A stretch of 64,000 bases of DNA from Trichaptum fuscoviolaceum (lineage: Eukaryota; Basidiomycota; Agaricomycetes; Hymenochaetales; Trichaptaceae). The position numbers and the translations under genes are program-made. Position 1 is the first letter of the stretch, and each line of letters starts with the position of its first letter. The stretch covers positions 3,668,599 to 3,732,598 of the forward strand of contig CAJSYZ010000004.1 of assembly GCA_910574455.1 (NCBI GenBank), written 5' to 3'. Shown piece by piece: positions 13,069 to 24,390 of this stretch. The notes beneath the pieces were generated by a model. That model did not search any database, was not told where the DNA came from, and was given only the letters and a program-made list of their open reading frames with translations.

Positions 13069-13688
13069 GATTACCGACAATCTGGTATTCCCGGGATAGC
13101 GGAGTCTGGTCTCAACGTATCCGATTTCTTCGCAGAAATAAAACCTTTCCTTTATTCTTCGATTGCTCGGCTTAGGTCCCTACTCACATCTTTATATTAA
13201 GTATTACTAGAAAGTTGCCGTTGCTGCATCGTTTCCATGTACGTGTAGATTATTTCTCATTTCGATTATCGCTATTTGACGGGATACGCCTGATTGAGAT
13301 AAACTTCAAGGGATATAGAATAGTTCGCAAGCGCAAACTATTAAGTAGGAGGCTGGGTAGGATCTGGTACGATGCGGAGAAAACAATTGTACATATTTAA
13401 CACAATAAATACAGGATAGATACATGGATGCAGGATATCTAGTGCGATGAGTTGAGGGAAGTGTGGTACATAACTTAATGCCTGGGCGATTTCTCCTACA
13501 CTAATAAAAATTACACGTCGAATCGATGGGATAACGGTCCCTTTTATGCACTAGGCCGGTGAGGCCATGATGCATGCCGAATTATCAATGTGCCTCCCCA
13601 CACATTATCATTTCTCCGCCTGCGCAGCGCTCAAGTTTCTGAAAACGTTTGATTCTCCCGGCGCCATAAGAGGCTATGTAGGCGGTGA
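13069..13688. other. Convergent intergenic region
   Basis: Lies between the 3' ends of two converging genes. It is AT-rich in places and should hold both polyadenylation regions. No coding pattern or repeat was seen. Confidence 0.4.
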
Positions 13689-14159
13689 TTAATATCCAGC
13701 ACGTCGCACCCGTCGGTAAATGTCTTGTTTGTTCTTCAAGCCTACTAGGAGGCTGGCAATGATTGACCGGACCTGTGGCATAAGGTAGTTGATGTTCTGG
13801 GGCGTCGGATCTTCACTTAAGCATTCTTCCAGAACACCACGAAGCTCTTGCAAAAATCCCGATACGTCGCTATCCGAATTAATTGAGTGGCATAAAAAGA
13901 AATGAGACACGTAAGTTGCAATTTCTATTGGAAAGAGCTTTAAAGCTAGAAGCTCTCACGTCATGTCAATATTATGGAGGGCAAATGCAGCCATCATCTC
14001 GTGGAATTTGTTTCCGACGTCGACGAACACGTCGCTGACTTCGTTTTCGCTGACCTGGAGGTTGCTCCAAAGCCGCAATCCGTTTTCAAGGCGTCGAGTG
14101 GAATCGAGCAATGCAGCAACTGCGACAGGCACATCCGGCACTGAACGACCTGCAGGCAT
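13689..14159 (-). CDS. Small uncharacterised protein, 126 aa
   Basis: I do not recognise this protein. Two exons (14159-13960 and 13869-13689) join in frame through a 90-base GT-AG intron to give 126 aa. It looks real because both exons are open in the joined frame, the product is predicted mainly helical (LLDSTRRLENGLRLWSNLQ, then VGNKFHEMMAAFALHNID), and it has a basic C-terminus (KNKQDIYRRVRRAGY). The ATG is immediately preceded by ATATAG, so an intron may end exactly there and an earlier exon could exist upstream. No signal peptide or membrane segment. The neighbouring minus-strand gene begins about 600 bases upstream. Confidence 0.55.
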
Positions 14160-14767
14160 CTATATTACGCGTTGTCAGGAAGACTTGCATGAGAGTGTTC
14201 AAGAAACATTGAAACGGACGGCATGGGGGGAACGTCCGGGACTGTTGCTCATTGTGCGTCCTGTTTGCGGCCTGCTTGACATATACATGTGTTATCGATT
14301 GCACAGACAAGTGAGGTGATAGAGGTACAGATGACACTCGTTTTGGCGCAAATTGAAGAGGATTGAGGGAGAGAATGAAGCGAAGGAAAAGCCGACTATC
14401 ACTATGGGTTTAAGTAGGAAAGAGACAGCTACAGTAATGTGGCTATGATTCCAAATAGAAACAAAAGATGAAAAAGGAACAGCAATCGGCAGACTGGACA
14501 GAGGAGCATGATTGAGCGGTGGTAGCGCTGGAGATTTGACGCATTGCTGTGCAAATTGCTTCGTGCGCGAGGCAAGCTCACACTCGTGTCTCTACCGTCT
14601 CAGAGGCTGCGCTTCGGCTACGGAAATGAAAGGATTCGGGATTTGCGCCACGTGATGATCTCTGCAACTTAAAATTCAAACAGGTCTCAGGCTCGAGTGA
14701 GATCCATCACAGGGCTGCGAGGCCCATCACGACCTTCAGGCCACGCCGAGAAGCACATAAATTATGA
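14160..14767. other. Intergenic region between two minus-strand genes
   Basis: Likely promoter of the small gene at 13689-14159 and 3' flank of the next one. A possible 5' exon of the small gene could lie here because its ATG follows an acceptor-like TATAG. The open frames here lack ATG starts and domains. Confidence 0.35.
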
Positions 14768-15723
14768 TTAATGTCGACTTCGAGGGTCTCTGCTTTCATT
14801 TGCACGGACGAGCTGCTCAATCTCCTTGTGAAACTCTTTCTGTATCCAAACCCACCAGAATCAGTCAACGCTGATGAAAGTTACCAACAGCGTAGGACTC
14901 ACATTGTTGGTATATTCCCTCATCAGTGGCTCTGTCTGACGCCATGCCCATTGCGACTCGTTCCTCATCTGCTCCCTTTTCGATTCGTCACCCATCAAAA
15001 ACCGTGCTACGCGAAGTTGTGCGTCTCTAAACTCGACCGATCGGAACTCATTTATTGTTTGTGGGAACTGTGCTGCCCGGACAATGCGTGCCTGTTCTTC
15101 CTGTCTAGAGAGCTCGGCCCGTTTCTTGTACAGTGGTAGCAGTGTCTGCAGATGGTCGTACTGTGCTCGTCCGAGGACATTTTTGAACTCGGAGTTCTGT
15201 ACCACCCCGTAACGCCTAAAGAAAGCCTAATAATGCCATGTTTCAGTCTGCGATGAAAGGTGTTGATGAGACCTCTAACCTCCAGTCTTGCGTAGTGTTC
15301 CGTCCACTCATCGTCTCTGGGAAGATCGTCAAAGTACCTCAAGTCATCAGTCTGAAAGTATTGATCTCTCGCGTCATCATCAACACTCTGGGCGTAGTAA
15401 GCTGAGAGTTTGGACATGACATCGTCGTGTTCTTTCTTCAACCTCTTGATGCGAGCTTGAACGGAGGCAACAGTCTCACAGTCGTCTGCCTCAACTTGAG
15501 CTTTCATCTCTTCGAAGCTTTGTTATCATGTGTCAGGACCCATCAATCGCATGATCGAGTGAACTACCCACCTTGGAAAGTGTGAGCCCATCTCTCGGAT
15601 GACGAAGCGAGCAAAATCTTGCACTTCAACGGCTTCTGCATCTTTGCAACCTTCCTTAGGCAAAATTTGCTGTTCGAAGCCATTCTTCCCCTTATAGAGT
15701 GTCTTGGGTCTTCTTAAGTTCAT
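14768..15723 (-). CDS. Uncharacterised helical, charged protein, 261 aa
   Basis: Not recognised. Four exons join cleanly (15723-15572, 15517-15280, 15226-14903, 14839-14768) into 261 aa with consistent phases, so the gene is well supported even without a name. It starts MNLRRPKTLYKGKNGFEQQ. Residues about 55-90 are charged and coiled-coil-like (RIKRLKKEHDDVMSKL). An acidic segment with FQTDDLRYFDDLPRDDEWTE follows, then long amphipathic helices (LPLYKKRAELSRQEEQARI) and a basic end (DPRSRH). No signal peptide, transmembrane segment or catalytic motif is visible. It is divergent from the VPS9 gene, about 700 bases apart. Confidence 0.68.
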
Positions 15724-16421
15724 GGCGTATACGCTACTAGTATCAACAATTTGTCAAGAAAATAAGATTTGTTACGACAGTAGGAAACTTGAAGCATCGC
15801 ACAGCGATGAGTCAAAACGTGGGAATTACAGAGTCGCCGGCAACTTCAACTCACTGGCAAGGCTGCAGACTAATTAAAGAACTTTTTACCAGATCCTTAT
15901 ATTATCAAAGAAGTGGGTACATATGACCGTGATACAATGGCTATTCACTGACAAGAAAACGTATGAATGAAAAAGAAGAAACATCCTAAAGTCGAAATTT
16001 GTTGTGAGTGTGTGTTATAGTACCTACTAGTAGTATTACAGTAAGAAGTTACTAACTTGAATGTAACTTGATTAGGGTTTTCTTACTACTTATATTTCTC
16101 GTGGTACAAACTTGCGTACTACAGTTCAGAGTCAAACCTTTCTTGCGCTTGACCGCCAATCTGTGGCAACTTTCTTTACATTCTCCACATATTTAACCAT
16201 CCTCGAGAAACTGCCTAATATTAGTTTGATGTTCACAAACCATCTGACAATACAAGCATTACGGAGATACTGTCGTGTGAAAGCCTAATGCTGGGCGCGT
16301 CTTCGTAACACCTCTTGAGTCTCCCGCATTTTGTAAGTACATCCAGGCTTCGACTCGCGCTGCCGATTGTTGGTCTTTTTGCTGAGCTTAGACCAGTGCT
16401 CACTACATCTCGGTGACCACG
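15724..16421. other. Divergent promoter region
   Basis: About 700 bases between two divergently transcribed genes, so it probably carries both promoters. It is AT-rich around 15890-16120 with a short TACTAGTAG-type run near 16020-16035. The VPS9 gene could have an untranslated first exon here; I cannot show one. Confidence 0.4.
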
Positions 16422-19400
16422 ATGACCGGCAGAGACGGTTCGTTGCGGCCATCGTCTCCCGCAGGAACTGGACAGCCGCGTGTGCATCGAGTTCCATCAT
16501 CGGAATCCTTAACTACACATCCTCTGCTATCCCCGGCAGGCTCGTCATTGAATGTCAACGGTGCCACGCCCGGAGCACTGTCTGTTGAGACGTCTCCTGG
16601 CCACAATCACTCTGCAGGCGCCTCAGCACCCAATGCGGCCCCAGTTTCCGCTTCGCCGAAATATCTACCATATACACCCCGACATCCGCGAGTACCCGCA
16701 GGGGCAGCTACGACGGGCATGACTGCGAGCTCACCCGTGTCCGTGTCGCCGCAGCACCATCAGCAGGGCGGTGCTGCAAGTGCAACGAGCAAATTGCAGC
16801 TCCAAAACCTGAAGGCCGTCGCACAGGAACATGGACTTGATGTGAACAGTCTCGGCTGGGCGATGTTGGAAGAGATTATCACGGGTAGTGATCACAACAT
16901 AGCATGGTCTGAGATATGGAATGCCATAGCTATCGGAAAGGTACGCACAGTCAGACAGTTGATGAATGAAATCTGAGCTGTTCTTCGGACAGGCGACTTT
17001 GCTTCTTCCGCTCGAGCAAGTCACTTCACGCGAACCAATCAGTCCTGAACTTGTGAAAGATCACCTGGTATTCTGCAACGGCTCGGCTAGAAACAATGCC
17101 CCCGTTGTAACACTGTCAGGTCTTCGCGGAATAATAGAGTGAGTACTCGTAAACACTAACTGGAACAAATCTAATAGAAACTCAGCGAGAACATCGTTAT
17201 TCAATCAACAGTACCGACACTGTCCAAATCATTCAAGGCACTAGCAACACCTTCTTCACGGGCATCAACTCTTCTAGCTCTTCCGCCTCTTCCTGATTTT
17301 ACGTCAACTTCTCCTGCTTACCCACATTTTCTCCTTCATACATACATTCCTTCATTGCCTATTCCTCCTCGTACTGCGATTCCCCAGAAGCCCCCTCTGC
17401 CTCCGCGCCCAGGCGCTCGACCAGCGGCACCCCAGAGCGCGTCGCGCCTTCCAAATCCGTTTGCATCCTTTTTCTCAAAGTCTGCCATACCCTCAACCAC
17501 TCCATCACCTTCTAATGCAGCATCAGAAACTCCGCAGATTGATCATGTTGTGGATGTGTCTGCATTCACTATTGATCGCGCGATTATCCGTCGGAACGTA
17601 TCCAAGACCCTTTCGAAACTGATAAAAACTGAGATCAAAGAGTCTCTCGCGGGCCTCCCAACATGGGTCATTGACCGAGCACAGAATTTCGCGGCTTGTT
17701 TCCTGCCCTTCCCGAAATCTCTGAAACAGCTAAAGGATGGCAGTGCTTCCGTCCCAACCTCCGATCAAAGTTCAATAATATCCGTCTCCGCTTATGATGA
17801 CCCTATCTCTGACGTATCTCAGGCTTTCCAGGGTTTCTATGAAAGCTTGGAAGAAGAACTCCGGGCTGGTGACTCTCCATCGTCTCTGAGAAAGAAAGAT
17901 TACGTGCACAATGAAAATGGGGTCGATAAGAAAGTTAGAGATACGCTTGAGAAGGTCGAACGGACTTTAACATCGGTGTTCTATGATCGGTTAGTAGTGT
18001 GCCTGTGTTAAGTCATGATTTTGGTTGCACCTTACTAAATAATGAAATTCAGGCTCTTTTTGCCCTCTGGTTCTGACGATGCTTCTCATGACGAAGCTTT
18101 GTCTAGCCGTATTGCTGCGCTGAACATGCTCGATCTCAGTTTGGATCACTTGGGCGTTGATGTCAGAGACTCTGGTCCTGATGTTCAACGAGTGATTACA
18201 GCTTGTGGCGAGAGTGGGTAGCGTTTCTGAATCAGCTTCGCATATTCTGAACAATCTTCTGGCGCAGCAATATCACAATTACAGATTGAACGGTGTCCCG
18301 CTGATAAATCTGCTATTCTTGTGGCATCACATCGAATCCTAGCCGGTGAGCTTAATTGCACAGCCGATTTTTGTTACGATTCATGCTAAGGAGGACTTTG
18401 TTTGAAGATGGGTTGTCCAGACTTCCTCCCCTGAGACTGAAATCCGACGAAGATATAGATGACGAGAAGACACCAATGGGGTCTTCGTTTGGACCTTCAG
18501 TCCACGATAAGAAAGACTTTGTTCCTCTGTTATCCAAGGTGTCATCTGTGCAATCCTCTGATGAGCAAGGTGATGATGTACAAGGAGCTATCAACCAACT
18601 TTCCTCAGATGTTGCGAACGCAAATTCAGATTCAGAAAAGTCTCAATCTCATGTCGATACAGATGTTGACCCGATAGCTGCTGCCATTGATACCCCCCTT
18701 TTGACGGTTTCCCCACCGAAAACCCCTACTCCTGTTTCTGGAGATATCCTTCTACCCCTTATCATATTCTCAGTCGTCAAGGCAAACCCGCCACAGCTCG
18801 TGTCTCATCTTTTATACACGCAACGGTTCCGAAATCAATCCTTCGGCGGAGAAGAGAGTTATTGTCTCGTCAATCTCATGGCCGTGGTGGAATTTCTAGA
18901 GAACGTTGACTTGGGCGCTCTGGGGCTCAAGGAAAGCGAGAACAAAGTAATGAGGTAAAGTTCACATTGCAAGTGACTATGGCGATATCCTCTTCTGACT
19001 GATGTTGTTTATTTCTCAAGTACTGCGGATTTGACGCCCATTCCTCTGACTCATCCGGCTCTCTCGAGTAAAGAGACTGCTGCAATTGTTTCTGGCCCTG
19101 CAGGTCTACGTGGACGCGTTGAGCAACAAGTAGACGCGTTAGCTGGATCTGCGAACAAGGTGATCTCAGGCGTCGTCGACTCGGGCTTTGGAGTGCTTCG
19201 CGCCTTCCTCCCGACGCAGAACGGGGATCAGGCGCCGGCTTCTCCAGACAGCGTCTCGGTGTCTGCTCCATGGAACCGACCAGCTTTCGGACTGCTGCGT
19301 CGTGAGAGCGGCTTTTCAATCGCTAGCCTGGCTGCCTCCCTCCCCGCCGCGGCGCGGGAACGTGCACGTTCTATCGCATCATCGCATCACCCACAAGAAG

Positions 19401-20012
19401 ACGATGGTCAAGAGATGATTGAGAGTCGGCCAGGGTCACTGAAGAACGTCCGCCTTGATGAGGACGCCTCGTCCGGCGAGGAGTCAAGCGCAGAAGATGG
19501 CGATGATGACCAAGAAGAACAAGAGGATACGAAGTATGATACACGAAGCATACGAAGCTTTGAGAGTATGCTGAGCACTCGCAGTCGGCAGCAAAAGGCA
19601 GACAAGAAAGATCGGATGAGCTTGACAGACAGGCTTGCCCATATGTCCCGCTTGACAAGAGGTTCCTCGCACTCACAAGAGGCATCTGTTCCTCAAGTAA
19701 GCAATTTGTTCCATACTGTTCTCTTTCGTTCCCAATCTAATCTCTATCGACAATCTAACACAGAATTCACCGCCGGTGCGCCCCGCCGCGTTGTTACCTG
19801 TGCGAGAGCCAACGCGGTTTGACACTCCTATCTCCTCGCGCGCCTCATCCCCTGCGCCACATGCACTGCCTCGTTTCACCCCCCCAAACCGACGTTTCCT
19901 TGAATGCTCTGCAGATGACCTCAGAATGTCTGAGATTCCTGCACTCCTTCAGGAATACCGCAGACTCGCCGGGATGATGCAGTCGCTCGATATGTTTGAT
20001 GACCAAGCTTGA
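16422..20012 (+). CDS. VPS9-domain Rab5-type guanine nucleotide exchange factor
   Basis: Likely activates Rab5/Vps21-family GTPases in endosomal traffic. Eight exons join in frame: 16422-16940, 16993-17138, 17186-17989, 18053-18213, 18268-18345, 18408-18954, 19021-19696, 19764-20012; about 1059 aa. The first ~350 residues are Ser/Pro-rich and disordered, with a PPLPPRPGARP proline patch. A helical region (residues about 400-580) leads into the VPS9 core: CPADKSAILVASHRIL, an acidic insert of about 100 residues, then DILLPLIIFSVVKANPPQL with the conserved Asp, and GGEESYCLVNLMAVVEF with the conserved Tyr. The tail is Ser-rich and acidic. Intron 17139-17185 is only 47 bases. The ATG at 16422 is the first in frame; an upstream exon is possible. 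Converges on the glucanase gene, 256 bases away. Confidence 0.88.
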
Positions 20013-20268
20013 ATGATAGGAATATTTCTTTATAATATAGAACCGTAGTTGTTCCGCTATCTCTTCCTTCCTCGCATCCGATCCATCCGTTTGCTTTCAC
20101 ATGCACGTTGCAATTAAATCTGATTTACATGAGATTTGTGTATATACTTCATACATTCGTTCGCTACATATAATACATGCATATCGTCCAAGATTTATGT
20201 GCAGAAGTAGGTTAGTACATGTGCGAAAGGTATCTCTGGGTATAGAACAGACGATCGACGTCATCAAG

Positions 20269-21461
20269 TCAAACGAAAATGATAAGGAATGTAAATAACA
20301 GACAAGTCACGAGGCCAGGAGCACGTAGGGTGGTTCCCAAACTCGCCGCTCCGCTAACCTCAGTCGAGTTCGCACCAATGTACTGGAGACCAAGGGCGGT
20401 TATCTTACCTTTCGAATCTATCATCGCGTTGGCCTAGTAAGATATGTATTTCATTAGGGAATAAACTTTTACTGAAACGAAGCCAACTCACAGGGTTGAC
20501 GCCTTGTAAATTTTCCATAACTCCAAACCAAGCATACCGTTCCACCCATGACGTTTCGTCCATGAAACTTTGTGTTTGGTTGAGGAAGTCGAAGATTTGT
20601 TGTTGCGCGCACTGAGGCCCATTGTTGTAGTTCTGTCCAATTGTTAGCTAAAATCAGATAAAAAGAATGAAAACCAATTTTAGCACCTGACATGCCCATT
20701 CCGTAACCCACAACGGCAGATTGAACGTTGCATGAAAGTCTTCAAGGTATCCGATGAAGGCGTTTGCGTCCACATCGTACCAATCTATGGAAATATCGAA
20801 AATATCGGTGAGCTTGTCGCAAAACTTATTTATTGAGTCGGAACTTACGCAAAGCGACGAAGTCGGGATTACACCCTCCATTACAAGCTTGAAGCCATTC
20901 TTGCATCCACGTCTTTCCACTCGGAGCACTCGACGGCGCGGGCGTACCTAGACGCATCCCTTGTGCTTTCAAAGGCTCAATATAAGTCGTCCATAGCTCA
21001 GCACCCCGCTCTGGAGTCATATTCGACTGTCCTGGCTGCTGTGGTCTAGGAAACGAAGGTCAGCAACGTAACATAGTAGAGGACATATTGACTTCACTCA
21101 TTAAAGCCCAATACTGCTGAGACTTTATTATTCGCAATGGTCTCATTTATTGTCTCTGCAAACTGTTGGACCTGGTCCTCGCCCCATAGCATTGGGACGA
21201 ATTCAAGACCGGAGCGAATCGAAATGGGTGACCAGGTATAATACCTATGATAAATTATGAGGTGAATTATCTATAATCCGGTTATTTGAAAGCTTACCAC
21301 GACACCTTCCCCGTTGTTAGAAACTGCTGGATATCAACGGAGTTCCCATTTGACCATGCCAGTCCAGCCTTCGACGTTGCGTTAACCGAGGTTGGATCAG
21401 TGTTGGGGAGTGTAACAGGCTTAATGAATGTGAAGCACAGCAAAAGCGTTTCGAGTAACAT
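20269..21461 (-). CDS. Secreted GPI-anchored glucanase, GH128 (Asl1-like)
   Basis: Predicted beta-1,3-glucan hydrolase of the GH128 / Glyco_hydro_cc family, acting at the cell wall. The ATG at 21461 gives a hydrophobic leader (MLLETLLLCFTF) suited to a signal peptide; in-frame sequence further upstream has no ATG. Exon 1 (21461-21298) ends KVSW and joins to YYTWSPISIRSGLEFVPMLW. The likely acid/base Glu lies in VLGFNEPQQPGQSNMTPE and the likely nucleophile Glu in LPLWVTEWACQ, with FVALHWYDVDANAF between, all family landmarks. The C-terminus, ...GANSTEVSGAA... then a hydrophobic LVTCLLFTFLIIFV end, looks like a GPI-attachment signal. Several GT-AG introns interrupt it. Confidence 0.88.
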
Positions 21462-22492
21462 TAACGCTAAGATGTCGGTTAGCTTGAAGAAGAGGCAAGT
21501 CACCGGCAAGACAGGGTTAGATCAAAGAGACTGAGAAGATTGCAGAGGTCGCGAAGGAGGTCGAAGAGTAGTCAAATATGAGTCGAGGTAGGCCCAAGGA
21601 GCCCAACTCATTCTTCTCGATGCTCCACTACATGCTCCGTTATTCGCACAAGTCTAATCTTGAGATGAGGCTCGCATTTGACGTCACAGCCTAAGATTGA
21701 CCGAGTGATATTGCACAGGGTACAAATGAGTAGTCACATCTCAGTTGAATTAGCTCCACAGAGTAGAAAAACGAAATGCATGTTGTAGTTAAGTCGGAAG
21801 AATGACCGTGAAGTTCGTGAGTCTATGACCATGTTGAGTGGTCGTGGGTACTACTGTGCCACTATTTGTTCCTGTTTGTCTGCCAGTGTCACCTCTCGGA
21901 CTCGGACTTCCAAAACTCTACCATCATTCTGATCAGACATCCGTGTGTGCAATTTCGGTATTTCTTGAGTCCCTTTGCTCCGTATACTTTGCCTTGTTAA
22001 ACTGGATTGGATGCGATCCAGTTCGGCCACATGCGGAAGAACATATAGCTAGCAAGCCGTCAACACGGTTACGTTGAGCGCGTCCGTCGATGTCCGTCTA
22101 CTATTACATAGTTAATGGTGCTGGACATGGTATTAACTAGACAAACTGTACCTGTAATGGATAAGTAGAATGATTACGCTGACTTCTGATGACCGGACCT
22201 TGCTCTAACCTTGAAGGGGGAATCACTTGCAGCTTGCTCGCACAAAACCGATCCCCATATGACGAGTTTGGCTCATCGTACTAAAACTCTTAAACTACAC
22301 CCGAGTGTCGCGGTATACTTTCCATCTTGACTGGCAGCATCTGCGAGGTCGTTACACTGCAGTACTTGAGTGACTCGAGAATCTACGCAGACATGCAGAT
22401 GATTCAAAGTGATCGTTCTATTGACACAACGGTACGGCCTCACTCTGCTAGTAATATGCACAATGTTTCTGATAATAACATTTACCTACTAG
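21462..22492. other. Intergenic, divergent promoters
   Basis: Between the divergent glucanase and DUF6534-type genes. It should hold both promoters and possibly the first exon of the DUF6534-type gene, because the earliest exon I can fix starts right after a TACTAG acceptor-like site at 22487-22492. No repeat or other gene was recognised. Confidence 0.35.
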
Positions 22493-24185
22493 ATGGGAGC
22501 AATACTCACGGGCATAGAGTAAGTCATTGACTAAGACTTCCAAATAACTAACTGCAACCGTTCACTCTGTAGAATCTCACTCATGTATGTATGGGTTTTT
22601 ATCTCTAATGTCGCCGATGCACAGTGCGTTCTAAAGAACAATTCCTTGCAGCTTATGGGGGGTCGGATGTGTCCAACTGTTCTACTATCTTAACGTATGT
22701 ATGTACATCTCTTTCTTAGGCAGGTCGCTCAATCTTCATCTTATAGTCAAGTCCAGGGAGTGGCATTCGGCTCAGGTCACTGGTGAGTACTCTCGATAGT
22801 TTCTTTTTCCGTTATCTCATAAAGCATCGTAAGGCCATCACTGTCTGGCTACTGGACACGATACATCAAGCTCTTCTTCTGAATACATTATATTTCTACC
22901 TTATCACAGGCTATGACAAACCCCCTTTGCAAACTAAGGTGGCGCTGTGAGTTTCAATTTCTGTCAATAGGAAGGGATGTTCTTCATACACTACTGACTC
23001 TGCGGCTGTGAGCAATAGCTCCCTTGTAGTAAGTCTTTCTTCCTGCTTGACTCATGAGACGTTCGTTGACTGCAGAAACTAAGATTGAGGTACTGTTCTG
23101 TGTACGTTCCATCTCATGAAAAGGCGTCTCTGGTCATACTCTAATATTCTGAGACTGCAGGGCACAGTCTGCTTGATCGTACAAGCTTTCTTCATCTTTC
23201 GTATCTGGAGATGTATGCAGAAGGAATATCTTTGACTCCATGATTTGCCCACTGACACTCTTCTCTCAGTTATGCATGGCGTCGATACTCTCACAAGTAT
23301 GAGATATTTGGCATCCCCGCTAGTAGTCCTTCTTGTGAGTGAGTTCCAACGTTGACTCGAGTCTTCTCTTTCTCATCCCTTTTTGCAGATGATACCCGCA
23401 ATTGCATCTTACATCTCGTCAGTAGGTATGTCGATAAGTTTAAACTGCATTATTTGTATGCCATGCCTAACTACATGTACTTCCGCACTTGTAGTATATG
23501 CGACTCGAGCGTGCGTGTCCTCTAAGCCCATGCCGGTCAAATTCTCGTTCGCTTAAATCAGATTTACAGATTTCAAATTACTGAACTTACGGATCTTGGT
23601 GAAATATTCACTTTGGGTCGACTCATCAACATCTTCAGTGCGCTGGGAGACTCGGCGATAACAATTGCGCTCGCGTATCTGCTTCGTCGCTCGATGGGTG
23701 ATTTGACCGGGAGCGAGAGTGAAACAGTCGTAAACCGGATAATCCTATTCACAATGGGTACCGGTCTCCTCACGAGTCTATGTGCTATTATGGCTCTCAT
23801 CATGGTGCGTATCTTGGCCCTTAGCCTCGGACTTAGATCTCTGAATATCAATTTATATTTCCTTATAGATGTCTGTTTCTTCAAACACCTACATTTACAT
23901 GGCATTCTACTTCAACATTTGCAGGTGTACGTTGCACTTTGGCTTATTAAGTGCACGCACGACTCACCCTCTCCCGCTTTACCCACCCCCTTAGTATATA
24001 CAAATTCGCTTCTTGCAACGTGAGTATGCATGCATCTACGCGGGAGATTCACCAGCCTAACACCTCGTAGACTCAACAGCCGTGACTACCTTAGGAACGG
24101 CAAGAGCAGAGGGATACTTGACAAATCAATCTCACTCCTTTGCTTCGCGGATGGCAATCAAAGAAGATGTAGGAGCTTGTCATAA
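22493..24185 (+). CDS. DUF6534-type multi-pass membrane protein with micro-exons
   Basis: Function unknown; the family is greatly expanded in Agaricomycetes. I can thread 15 exons in one frame (897 coding bases, 298 aa): 22493-22518, 22573-22584, 22652-22694, 22747-22782, 22834-22946, 22971-23028, 23084-23089, 23161-23212, 23270-23334, 23389-23425, 23495-23510, 23570-23804, 23869-23926, 23995-24019, 24071-24185. Family-like landmarks appear in order: LWGVGCVQLFYYLN, VWLLDTIHQALLLN, CLIVQAFFIFRIWR, SALGDSAITIALAYLLRRS, FTMGTGLLTSLCAIMALIM and YTNSLLATLNSRDYLR. About six or seven hydrophobic segments are visible. The start is uncertain: ATG at 22493 follows TACTAG directly, so an upstream exon may exist. 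The 6-base exon is inferred only from frame and motif continuity. Confidence 0.7.
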
Positions 24186-24390
24186 AGCACGGTCATAATG
24201 ATGCTCTATGCGAAAGTAGAATTAAGCTTGTAAAACTAGCTACCCACTCATCCTTGTCTCCATGCTATTCCTTCGAATGTCATCATGCCAAAAGTTAAAG
24301 TACAACTACGTGTATTCATTTTCCCAATAGAGTCGACACTTCCATTTACATTACTTTAATCCTATAACAAGCCATTTGTCGCTTCCATAT

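Noticed and set aside
14086..14337. Minus-strand frame reading into the small gene at 13689-14159
   Set aside because: It begins at GTG and is in a different frame from the supported exon; I see no splice join.
20013..20268. Short + strand frame after the VPS9 gene
   Set aside because: It lies in the 256-base convergent gap and has no coding features.
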